DNA from: Fusarium oxysporum f. sp. lycopersici 4287
Taxonomy: Eukaryota > Ascomycota > Sordariomycetes > Hypocreales > Nectriaceae
NCBI RefSeq assembly: GCF_000149955.1
Contig: NC_030995.1
Span: 2,493,548-2,557,547 of the forward strand
Reading direction: 5' to 3'
DNA: 64,000 bases
Below the pieces are notes generated by a model that did not search any database, was not told where the DNA came from, and saw nothing but the letters and a program-made list of their open reading frames with translations. Both the position numbers and the translations under genes were made by a program. Numbering within the stretch: position 1 is the first letter of the stretch; every line of letters begins with the position of its first letter. Positions 22,453 through 32,106 of this stretch are shown here, piece by piece.

Positions 22453-25266
22453 CTATGCAACACATCTCAATGGATTTACGAGATGTTTCTGGTAATATAT
22501 AGAACATTGTAATATTATTCCTATACTTGGTAAAATCCAGACAAGATGCAATACATGGACAATTATATCTGCAACTCTTGCAACGCCCCCAACCAACACC
22601 TTAGTAATATTCCTCGACATCTCCGATTTCTTCCCAAGACACCAAAGCGCCCTAATACAATACTCCGCCCTCCTCAAACTATCCTGAAAATCTTCACTAT
22701 CGTGCCCCAGCAAATCCCCCTCATGTTGCTGGAAATCATCCGCCATGTCCAAATGAAACAAACATGCTTTCGTAAACCCCCTGATAAGGATTACAGTCCA
22801 AGGCTCCGTTAATAGTGGTCCCTCGCTGACTGCAAAGTGATAATCTGGGAGTTGCGCGGCGTTTATACCAGCTTCTTGGAAAAGGCGCGGTGTTGTTACT
22901 TGTGCGAGGTCGGCGAGTTCGATGGCGCTGGCTTTGCGGATTCGTGCTGCGACGTTGCCGCTTAGTCGCTTTTGGCGGGCTTGATCGAGACCGTAGCCAT
23001 TCTTGTCGATGAACTCGAGAACGTCTGCGAGCATCAGGGCGCCGAGATGCCATGGTACTGCGATGCAGAAGAACCAGCTTCTAATCCGTGGTGGAACTGT
23101 GTCGTAATGCCGTATCAGATCTCGGAAGAAGGCTCCGTGTGTCATATTCCAGTAACGATATAGCAAAGTCGTCTGTTGAATGATCTCCTCGATTGCTTGG
23201 GGACACTCTTGTTTTCGCAAAGCATTCTGTAGGTATGAAAGATGACGGTAAATCAGAATTTTTACGGGCGCTGACTTGGCTACCATTTGCATCGCATCGT
23301 CATATGAACATGGCCATCGTGTTCCGACTGTTGGTTTCGTCGCATCATCTTGGATGAACAATTCCATTTCCCATCGCTGACTTCCTCTTCGGCTTTTCTG
23401 AGCAGCTCTCATGCTGTCAGCCAGTATCTGATCTGCATCTTCGTGTTGGCAATCCTCATCGGCTAGTGCGACCGGCCGTTCGTTCATTGAAGAAGAGACT
23501 GTGTCGAACATGACAGCGAGCCAGTAAAGCAACCCGATGGTTCGCCTGTTCTCCTCTGTCAATCTTCGAGGAGCATGCTTTTTGCTCGTCTCCATGAAAC
23601 CAGATTCACTAGCTTCAAACCTGAACTTGAGTGCATGAATCTTCCTTGTTGCCCGCTCTAGGTATATATGAGGTCCTTCTTGCGACATGATCTCGATAAT
23701 CTCCGGCATCGCGTTCTCTTTGATGCCTTTACCACTTTTTTCTTTCTTGGATCCAAACGATTTCTGTTGGTACTCATCACTAGCCCAAGGCTTTTGTGTT
23801 AGACCAAAGATGAGTTCGGCGTAGATGACACGATATGACTCGACATCAACAACTTCCTGCAGTGCTCGTTTTGCTTGCTCCCATACTGACTGCTGTAAAC
23901 TCTCTTCAAACTCTTGATTTAGAGCATCTGCCAAGTCATCTGCTTCGGTGGCAAAGTCGTTCGCCCCCATGGAAAACCTTTCTTGTCGACGGTTGCCTTG
24001 GGCCCATTGTGTTGTGAAGGCCATTATAACGAGATCTAATACTCGAGATGCTGCTTGACTTTCAGACCGCGTCAGATTGATCAACCTCGCTGACTGTGCG
24101 GCGCGATCTAATTCCACGACACGACGATACATCCTATTCGACCAAGCCGCGCCCCATTCCGGCGGAAGATTCGGATTCTGACGAGAGGGTCCTGGAGTTG
24201 CACCTAAGTTGGGTTCTGACGCTGGACTCGCGCGAGCGACAACTTGTAGCTTATATGGGCAGTTCTCCTCAGCTAGCCAGCAGGCAAGATTGTTCTCGAG
24301 CACATCATGATATATCTGAAGAAGACTCTCGGTGATCATATATCGATTGGAGGTCTGCATAATGAGAGAGTCGCTAGTGAATGGCGACGGCGAGAAGTTT
24401 GGATATCCGGACCAATCGTTAGATGGCAGGCGGGCTCTGCGTTTCACCTGAACTGCGTTGTGTCCGTTGGCTGGAGATTCCGTTGATGATAGCGTGTCTA
24501 GAGGGGCAGAGTTAATTTCCGAGAAGTCCAAGTCCCAGAGATTATTGATGTCAAAGTCTTGTGAGCCTGAATAGGATGTCGAGTTGTCCAGGGCGTCAGT
24601 TACCGCATGAGAAGTCTGCTTGGTAAGTTCTGGCAGTGCTTCATCAATATCGTCCTGCGCGACTATCTGCGAAGCACTCTCTGGACTTGAGAAGCTCATC
24701 GCAAGGCTTTGAGCATCGAGGGTTGGGTCCATGGACAGAAAGGAAGGGACATCTGTGCCAACGAAGGGATTGTTCCAAGACAGACCTCGTCCTGGTGAAG
24801 AGTTCTGAAGCATCTGCAGCATGTTTGCTGTGGTGATGTCGCAATACTTTGCGTTGAGCGAAGGGGCAGCAGTGGTGGCGGGAGACTCATTGCGCTTCCT
24901 CTTGCTCTGAGAGCTGTCGTTGGAAGTGCTGGTGATGCTTGACCCTGTTTCACTAACTCGAGACCTTGATCGAGTCTTTCCCCACTGTGGGTTCAGACTG
25001 CATACTTTTTTGGTTCTTATACAGTACGAGCAGGACTTGAGCCCTGGTTCCGATCCTCCATCTAACAAAGCGCCATGGTCAATGCCTGGTCTCGAGGTGG
25101 GTAGTATGCATGGCTAGAACTTACAGATTTGCGAGCCAGAAGCGGGTGACGTTGCATCAGGTGAAACTGCCGGTTTCTCATTGCGAATATACCCATCGCA
25201 CGCCTTCTTGGACTTTCTGCAATGGTCGCAAGAGTGGTTTTGCCTCCTAACTTTCGGTTCCGACAT
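22453..25266 (-). CDS. Zn2Cys6 transcription factor with an extended, intron-split zinc cluster
   Basis: Predicted 916 residues from exons 25266-25125 and 25061-22453 (63 bp intron GTAAGT..TTAG, branch-like CTAGCC region). The first three zinc ligands are Cys 13, 16 and 23 (CDHCRKSKKACDGY). The second three are Cys 58, 61 and 68 (SCSYCIRTKKVC). The 34-residue linker between the halves is far longer than the usual 5-9 and contains the splice junction. The Ser/Asn-rich N-terminal region is followed by a long helical region with conserved-looking blocks (YRVIYAELIFGLTQKPWAS, MKVLIYRHL-like PVKILIYRHLSYLQN). The last 40 residues are hydrophobic and odd; an unrecognised intron may change the C-terminus. 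Targets unknown. Confidence 0.82.
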
Positions 25267-26045
25267 GCTGCACCTGAGAACAGACGTCTACTACCAGGAT
25301 AATAAAAGAGGGTCTAACAAGGCTAAGATACCAACAGATTGGGTAGAGGTAGTGCGAGATGAGTGTCAGTGGAGAAAGAATAGAGGAAAGAAACAAGATG
25401 AGAGAAACCGGTCCATAGATATTCAGGGCCGTTCCACCGACCTGCCCTCTTTCCCCGCACGACGCTAGCCCGTTTACGAGTCAACGACATCGTTAGTGAA
25501 AGCCTCTGCAATTGGTGTTGGTGTCATTGGTTAGTGGTTGGGTTTAGTGGACTGGGCGTTCCCCAGTCCTTGCGGGGAATGGGATGGGGGTGGATCACGC
25601 AAACAAACTGTCGGAACTGATACCGTTTGTCCGTGGACGGCATTCGAGAATGAATGTGACAGTACAGTGCAACTATCTTTCATTCTTTGAGGGAGTGTTG
25701 ACTTGGATCGCGAGAATCGTAGCACTAAACTTAATCCTGACCCTTCGGGTTTGACTTGCATTACTACACTGGCTCAAATGGTGCGACTATCATGTAACAT
25801 AAGGTGAACCTTCTCGAGCAGTTACAGTATCAAAGAAATGATAAGCAAGCTTCATCCTTGGCCAATATTTACTACCAGATGTATTCAAGCAGTTGTGTTA
25901 ACGTTGTATGTGTTAAACTATTGCTAATACCTCTTTCCATTTTGTCCTTTCCATCATCACCCAGGATTCAGCATCCTGCAAACAAATTCGATCCAGTCAA
26001 AGAGCCACCGGGAAGCCACTGTGCTACCTGTATACCAACAAACCC
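25267..26045. other. Intergenic
   Basis: No gene is convincingly supported. It holds the regulator promoter and the 3' end of the acetate-permease-like gene. Confidence 0.4.
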
Positions 26046-27096
26046 TTAGACCTTCTCCTCCTCAGAGTGGGTATCTCTCTTGACCTTGGTGGCACCAGGG
26101 ATTCTGGAAGAGAGATCACCAAGCGGGAGAATATACGGGAAGTCGACCGACAGGAGAATATGACTCAAGAAGATGTACCAGCCCAGCAGCGATACAACGA
26201 AAAGTATCCCTGCACCAGCATGTTGATATGTAAGCGCTTTGGCAGACTCACCATTTGCAACAGCGAAGAAGGAGGCGGAGAGGCAGCCGACTGTAGTGAA
26301 AAGCTGTCAGTGATAAACGCGTAGCAGGAGTGCTGGGAGCTTACAGCAAGGTACCAGGATAACCAGGATAGTAAACAACACCACATTCGTGCGGATACTG
26401 GCGATGGCGAAGACGGCACAGAGAATACCCATCGAGATCAGGAAGAACGAGAAGGTCGCGTAGAACTCGCCTTCCTTCAGGCCGTCCGCAACAGCATCAG
26501 TTTTGGAGTAGAGGCCGTAAGCATTATAGTCTGGGACAATGGTTGAACCAAAGGTGAACCAGAAGCCGCCGAAGAGGCCGAACAGGACCGAGGGGAAGGT
26601 GTTTCCTAGAATCTTTTGTCATGTGCTTGTTAGAAGACTGGTTTGTAGAATTCGCTCGAGGGGTGACTGTACCCATTCGCCGATGCTGCCGAGAAGCATA
26701 AGAAGACCGCCGAACCAGAGGTAAGCGCCGCTATGGATTGATTAGATCATAGATATTGGAAGAATCGCAGTGACACTTACACATTTGCACCAGCTCCAAA
26801 GCCTCCTGCACCTTGCCATCCAAGCAGTGCCATGGAAGCAGGAGTCGTGCAGAGCAAGAAACCTCCCAAGGCTAGTCGTCGCGTCAGTAGAATACAAGCG
26901 ACAGATGTAATAGTGTCTTACCCAATGGCGTCGGATTGCCCAGCTTCTGCCGCAAATCCCCCTTCACTCGACTGTGAGGCGCCAAGTACAGCTGCTCAAA
27001 CAGCTCAGGAGACATCGAGATACTCCCAGTAGTATGGGCCCTCTCCAGATGATCAGCGCCCTGCTCAGTGAACGTCTTGATAGGTGAAGTAGACAT
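26046..27096 (-). CDS. GPR1/FUN34/YaaH family transporter (acetate permease type)
   Basis: Five exons give 278 residues: 27096-26922, 26871-26781, 26730-26673, 26612-26345 and 26290-26046, all in frame. The family signature NPTPL is formed at the first junction (LGNPTPLALGGFLL). Six hydrophobic helices follow, with GAYLWFGGLLMLLGSIGEW and ILGNTFPSVLFGLFGGFWFTFG, both typical of the AceTr family (yeast Ady2, Aspergillus AcpA), which moves acetate with protons across the plasma membrane. N- and C-termini are hydrophilic. The length fits. A tandem repeat 175-270 bp upstream may carry control sites. The substrate is probably acetate or a similar small acid, but ammonium export has also been proposed for relatives. 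Confidence 0.9.
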
Positions 27097-27271
27097 GTTG
27101 ATCGGTGATATACTGGAGCAATGTGTGGGTAAACAGTGGAGTGAGAGATCCAGAAAAACAAGAGAGAAGATGGCACGACCCAGAATATGTACCCAAGAGG
27201 ATTCTCCCCACGATTGCAATCTGGGGTAGCTGGGGTTGGAGATTAGGTCGAAGCTCCCTTGCCCCGGAAAT

Positions 27272-27366
27272 CATGTACCCGGCTTGACGACGTGTACCCT
27301 GCTGGGATTCACGTATCCGGCGGGAGGACATGTACCTTACTGAACAAAATGTACTTATCGGCAGTC
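27272..27366. repeat. Degenerate tandem repeat, five copies of 19 bp
   Basis: Units start at 27272, 27291, 27310, 27329 and 27348. The first is CATGTACCCGGCTTGACGA; the shared core is (C/A)NNGTA(C/T)C near the start of each unit. The array lies 176-270 bp upstream of the acetate-permease-like ATG. Confidence 0.6.
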
Positions 27367-27975
27367 GGTTCCCGACTCAAGCTGTGAACAGGAGGCTCTT
27401 TCTACGGAAGGGACGGAAAAGCCACGTTCTGAATCAAGCTTAGACGAGTCAAGGGGAGGGGGACTTCTGTGAAGCCCAACAGTTTCGGCACCGGGGTATG
27501 TTTGGGTACGCTATGCCTACTGTAGCGAATGCATGGTCGGCTGCGGTGCTGGTCCTTGTTGCAATGGCGCCTGGGTGGTGGTATTGGGTTGGGATCTAGA
27601 ATAGAAGCACCGGATTTGAGCCCCGTGGGGGAAGATGCAACCCCACGGGGAAACGTTTGGGCATACGCAGAGCTTGGGCTTGAGTTAACGCTCGGGAGGC
27701 CACATGGCGGTATGGAAGTGTAGCAGCCTAGTCAGGTCAATGCATTGCATATGCCGTGTGAATGCTACGTGATAAGGAACAGGGATCCTGTGATACGAAA
27801 TTGCCCTCCTCCTCGTCTATGTTTCCTACAGCTTACAGCCAGCCCAGTCTATATCGTTGACATCTTTACAGTGCATATGGATCAACTGCCTGTTTCAACG
27901 TCTTGTTATTGATCTGCACATTAAGGTTTTTAGCTCATAGAACATACCATGGAGCAAGGCATTCAAGGCAAAGTC

Positions 27976-28063
27976 GGAGCCGACTCACTGAATCCAACAA
28001 CTAGCTCAATACAGTAAGGCTCGTGCAGATCAGCATGGTTGGTAGGGTTTATGAGTCGGCTCC
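27976..28063. repeat. Inverted repeat, 12 bp arms
   Basis: GGAGCCGACTCA at 27976-27987 and its reverse complement TGAGTCGGCTCC at 28052-28063, 64 bp apart. The GACTCA ends resemble Gcn4-type half sites. It could be paired regulatory sites or termini of a tiny element. Confidence 0.5.
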
Positions 28064-28904
28064 GCACCACAGCTGCCGACTGAGAAAACGTGCGGGGTAG
28101 AATGCTTGGACGACGAGTCTGGGGAAATACGGATACGGACTTCTCCACTTGCTGTCAATAATCCTTATTCACGGTCATGGGTAGCTGTCGAAGCTTCTGG
28201 ACATGAAGGACCGACGGCAGTATGTTTGGCATCTCGATTATGAGCATTTGGGTGACAAGGTTGCGGTTCGGGAGAATGGAGGGCGCTCATCAGTGTCAAT
28301 GCTACCAACTCCTGCAAGATTGTCGGGGTATCAAATTAATCTACCGATCGGGTGGCATTATACGTTGCTGATCCGCAGTGAATCACTAGGAAAGCCTCAC
28401 CATTGCAAGTCGGAAAACATTAGTGTTGTTGGGAGTTTCGCGGATGTATTGTGTCGGAAGCAAGGATGATGCAGCGAGCAACTGGCTTTCCTGATGATTG
28501 AGTTTTCAAAACATTACCATTACGAGTGATAGTTATCTTTTCTTTCTGACCTTGTCATCAAGTAGTAACCGTGAGCCCTTCTTCCGACGTTAGCTGAGCG
28601 AGTTCGCAGACACTCGCGATCTCGCGGCACTTACCCTGGGCCGGATGAGCTGTCATGAACCGGATCTCACAATGTAGCACATGCTCCCTTCTTCGTATGC
28701 TTTTCTTGACGCGTAGAATTCGAGTTGACCTCTTAGCCGAATGACGCATTTCGAAGGACTAAGGAGTATTGTTGATTAGAGAGGCTAGAAAGTCCGAAAT
28801 CACAGTGATGTAGACTAACCCTTCCATCGATGATCACGGCCACATTTGAGACTTGACGTGCAACGGGCGAACTACTTTTTCTTTTGTCTTCCTATCTCTC
28901 CAAC

Positions 28905-29981
28905 CTAGGTCCTTGCTAACGAGTCGTAGTACAAATCAATCCGCGTCTTGGGCACATTCTTCTCCTTATTCTCAAGAATGGTCTTGATCCCCTTGACAAG
29001 AGTTTCCTCCAAACTCGTATACCCCTCCAACTTCCCCATCTTTCTCAACACCTCAGCACTCCTCTCATTATTCACCTCTCCTGCATCCACAGCTGACTCT
29101 TTGGCATTCTTGAGCAAAACCTTACCCGGAAACCGTCGATGAAGAATCTCCAGAATCACAGTCCAGCAATATCTCCCACCGAACGCAAGAAGTCGCTCGT
29201 TATTAACGTCGCCGAGTGTCAATGCAGCAAGGTGTAGTAGTGCCGTATCCTCGACATCGACATACCACTGCGATGGTAGAATAGACGGCGCATCGGGGTA
29301 TCCTTTCACAACAGCGTCAATGACGGCGGCCGAACTGCGATAGCTCATATTCTCGGGCGATACGGCGATACCGAAGTTAACATTGGGTACAACCGTGTTG
29401 AATGAGAAGGACGGTTTATGTTCCCGTACCCACGCAAAGGCAGCTTGTTCGCTACGTGCTTTGGCAGCTCCGTATAACACAATCCCATGCCATCGCGGGT
29501 TCCCTTGTCCATCCCACGGCTCAGCTGTCTTCTCAATTGCATCGGTGTTCCAGGTCGTTGAATCGATCTTGTACGGTTCGCCGGTCGTGGGAAGAGCGCA
29601 CGCAGCTAGTGACGAGGTGATGACAACGCTCTTGACGCTGGGGACTTTTGCCGCCGCTTTAAGAAGGTATAGATTTGAATTGATGGTATCGTCTATGACT
29701 CCTTGGTTCTGCGGGTTCATTTCCATGTTCATGGCGCTATGAACCACGCCATTCACGTCTTTGAGAGCTTCATCGAAAGCACCGGGTGTCGAGATGTCGG
29801 GAACCTGGACAAGCTCGAAATTGGATCCGAAGAATGTTTTCATCCAGGTATTGGCAGTGATAGAGCGGACTGTGCCACGGACACGATAACCGCGTTGAAG
29901 AAAGACATGGACAGCGACGCTTGCTATGTACCCATTGGCGCCTGTGATGAGGATCAGACCTCCTGGCGGGACTGAAGACAT
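28905..29981 (-). CDS. Extended SDR: NADPH-dependent aldehyde/ketone reductase (DFR/Gre2-like)
   Basis: Predicted 358 residues without introns, starting at MSSVPPGGLILITGANGYIA. The open frame extends 46 codons upstream, but an ATG just after the 5' leader and directly before the nucleotide-binding strand is the natural start. The glycine motif TGANGYIA (13-20) binds the cofactor; Ser123/124 and the catalytic Tyr170-x3-Lys174 (LYGAAK) form the active site. The pattern matches the dihydroflavonol-reductase/Gre2 group, soluble enzymes that reduce aldehydes such as methylglyoxal or secondary-metabolite carbonyls. It is divergent from the Zn2Cys6 regulator at 30335, which may control it. A TATA-like TTTATATAG lies near 30063. 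Confidence 0.9.
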   Translation of the reverse strand: MSSVPPGGLILITGANGYIASVAVHVFLQRGYRVRGTVRSITANTWMKTFFGSNFELVQVPDISTPGAFDEALKDVNGVVHSAMNMEMNPQNQGVIDDTINSNLYLLKAAAKVPSVKSVVITSSLAACALPTTGEPYKIDSTTWNTDAIEKTAEPWDGQGNPRWHGIVLYGAAKARSEQAAFAWVREHKPSFSFNTVVPNVNFGIAVSPENMSYRSSAAVIDAVVKGYPDAPSILPSQWYVDVEDTALLHLAALTLGDVNNERLLAFGGRYCWTVILEILHRRFPGKVLLKNAKESAVDAGEVNNERSAEVLRKMGKLEGYTSLEETLVKGIKTILENKEKNVPKTRIDLYYDSLART

Positions 29982-30334
29982 TGCGGGGGATGTTGCTAGG
30001 TTATGGTGGGTGACGGGGATTGAGGGTTGATGAGAACATTTTGAAGAGGAATAGGTAGGGATGGTTTTATATAGAGACAGATGTAAGCATATTTCCAAGA
30101 AGCAGAGTAATAGCTTCATATATCACTCCGAGTCTTACGAAGCTGGAAATGCACTAACACGCCAATTCCCCGATCGTTCATCTCGCATCCCCAAAGAAGT
30201 CTAGCCCCCTTCGCATTCCGCATCAGGAAAACGAGGTTCCACTCTGACTCCCTCCGCCTAATGAGATGCGTCAAAACCAGACTCTCGCACTCTCCCACTT
30301 CTCCTCGTTCTCCCAAAACATATCACACAATACC
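29982..30334. promoter_or_regulatory. Divergent promoter of reductase and regulator
   Basis: A 353 bp region between two outward-facing start codons. It carries a TATA-like element near 30063-30071 for the reductase. Sharing suggests possible local control, not proven. Confidence 0.45.
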
Positions 30335-31846
30335 ATGACATCCCCGCGCTTTTCCAATACCATCCTCGTTCCAGGAACGAGTGGCCAGAGTCCCTCGATA
30401 CAGACGTTTGGGGCGTTGGATCAGCCAAGGAAGAAACGACCCCATCGGAAGAGTCGGAAGGGTTGCGATACTTGTAAGCGACGGAAGGTCAAGGTATGAC
30501 TACCCTTGGTGATATGAGAGGCTTGGATTGACAGCGTGTAGTGTGATGAGAGAGTGCCCTGTACGAATTGCCTGCAGCGCAATGAGCAGTGTTTCCAGCC
30601 ACATCATATCTCTGTTGCTATTCCCATCGTGGCCAAGGCAATTGACCCGGTTCCGTGGATCAACCTCATGCATCTCGAGTTGTTCCATCACTGGGATAAA
30701 GAAACCCGATCGACCCTTGCATTTCCCCAGATCTGGCCCGTCGTCATGCAGCAAGCCTTCCATGTACAGCTACAAACCCACATTTGTTATACATTTGCTG
30801 ACATACAATAGGAAGATTTTGTCATGTCGGCCATCCTCTGCACTTCAGCAATGCATTTCTCTTCCCTCTGCCCCCACGAACCCAAATACAGGGATGCTTC
30901 AGGGCATCTAATGGCCAAAACCGTGCAATTGTTTCGCAAAAACTTATCCCGCCCCTTTAACAAGCAGAACTGCGAAGCACTCATGGGAACAGCCCTCCTC
31001 GTCAATTACATATCATGGTTCGACCTCGACTTCCTCCACGGCCAGACCAAACTAGACCTTTCGAAAGACCAATTATTCTTCCTGACCCCTGGAATCATTG
31101 AGCTCTGGTTTCGGTCGATGCCCATCTTCATTGATCAGGGGAGCATCTTCGCTGACGTCGCGAGGCATTCTCCGAGATTTCATATCGAACAGGCTCTTGT
31201 TTCCTGGGGTCATGATCCGGAGCGTTTTGTTGGTTTGCTTATGGACATCTGGGATGATCCTCGGTATCAGGGGGAGAGTGGCCCTCTGAAGAGTGACGAG
31301 CCGACGTCGTGCGCTTGGCGACTTCTTCTGGGCATGGAGAATCAGATACCGCATACTTCCCCCAAGTCTCCTCCAGCAGAAGAATCGTGTGAGGAGGATA
31401 CACACAACCAGTCACTCACTCATCTCAAAGAGGTCATCACCGATGTCACTGACAAGTTTACCTCCCCTACTCACCCCGCTGCCTCGATGGTTCTATCATC
31501 CCAATCAGACCGCTCAGTCTTCGAAACCCTCTTGCACCGAATATCTCCTCTTCTGTGCTGCGCATTGCTCGCGGCAGGCCCCATACGCTGTGACATGACT
31601 TCTATCAGCGCCGATATTGAGGAGCTGTTCTTTGGGGTTCCGGTTCTTTGTTCTGGACCGATTGCATGCTGGATCAGTGATGGAGACTCGAGAATTCTCG
31701 TGTTACTGTGTCACTTTTACCGTGCCGCGCAGATTCTACTGTCAAAAGAAAGAAATTGGTGGGGGTATACGAGGAGTTGCGTTATGGAGCGCTTGATACT
31801 GGACGAGCTCAAGTCTCGTGGTCTTCATGTTGACTTGTTAATATGA
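30335..31846 (+). CDS. Zn2Cys6 transcription factor, Upc2/sterol-regulator-like zinc cluster
   Basis: Predicted 471 residues from exons 30335-30493, 30542-30763 and 30812-31846; both introns are 48 bp and phase 0. The zinc cluster HRKSRKGCDTCKRRKVKC..PCTNC has Cys 44, 47, 54, 60, 63 and 70 and is preceded by RKKRPHRKSRKG, a form common in the Upc2/Ecm22-like group. The remainder (LELFHHWDKETRSTL, MSAILCTSAMHFSSLCP) fits the C-terminal domain of this group. An in-frame ATG at 30266 would add 23 residues. It is divergent from the SDR gene and could regulate it. Ligand and targets unknown. Confidence 0.85.
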
Positions 31847-32106
31847 TGATGTCTTCGTGACTTTGTAGCTCGCGAAACTGTAGCGAAAGATGTTGCCCGT
31901 CACCTTGCGGAATCATATACTCTGTTGAGTGAATGATCAGCATGGTGACATCTCACAATCCTTCAATGCGATGAGGCTCAGACTTCACGACAAGAGGCAT
32001 CAATAAACCAAAACTAGTAGTAAATGGATATCGCCATGCAAAACTCTAAAATGCAAACTATTCATACATCTTCATTATTTATACCGCTAAACTCCCCAGT
32101 TTTTTT

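Larger units (their letters stand above)
27097..28904. other. Long intergenic region with repeats
   Basis: About 1.8 kb without a convincing gene. It contains a five-copy 19 bp tandem repeat and a 12 bp inverted repeat, listed separately. One 88-codon plus frame at 28203-28469 has no recognisable feature. Confidence 0.45.

Noticed and set aside
27272..27366. CRISPR-like array
   Set aside because: Diverged 19 bp tandem units without spacers in a eukaryotic genome; not CRISPR.
28203..28469. 88-codon plus frame
   Set aside because: No recognised motif and no promoter; likely chance in normal-GC intergenic DNA.
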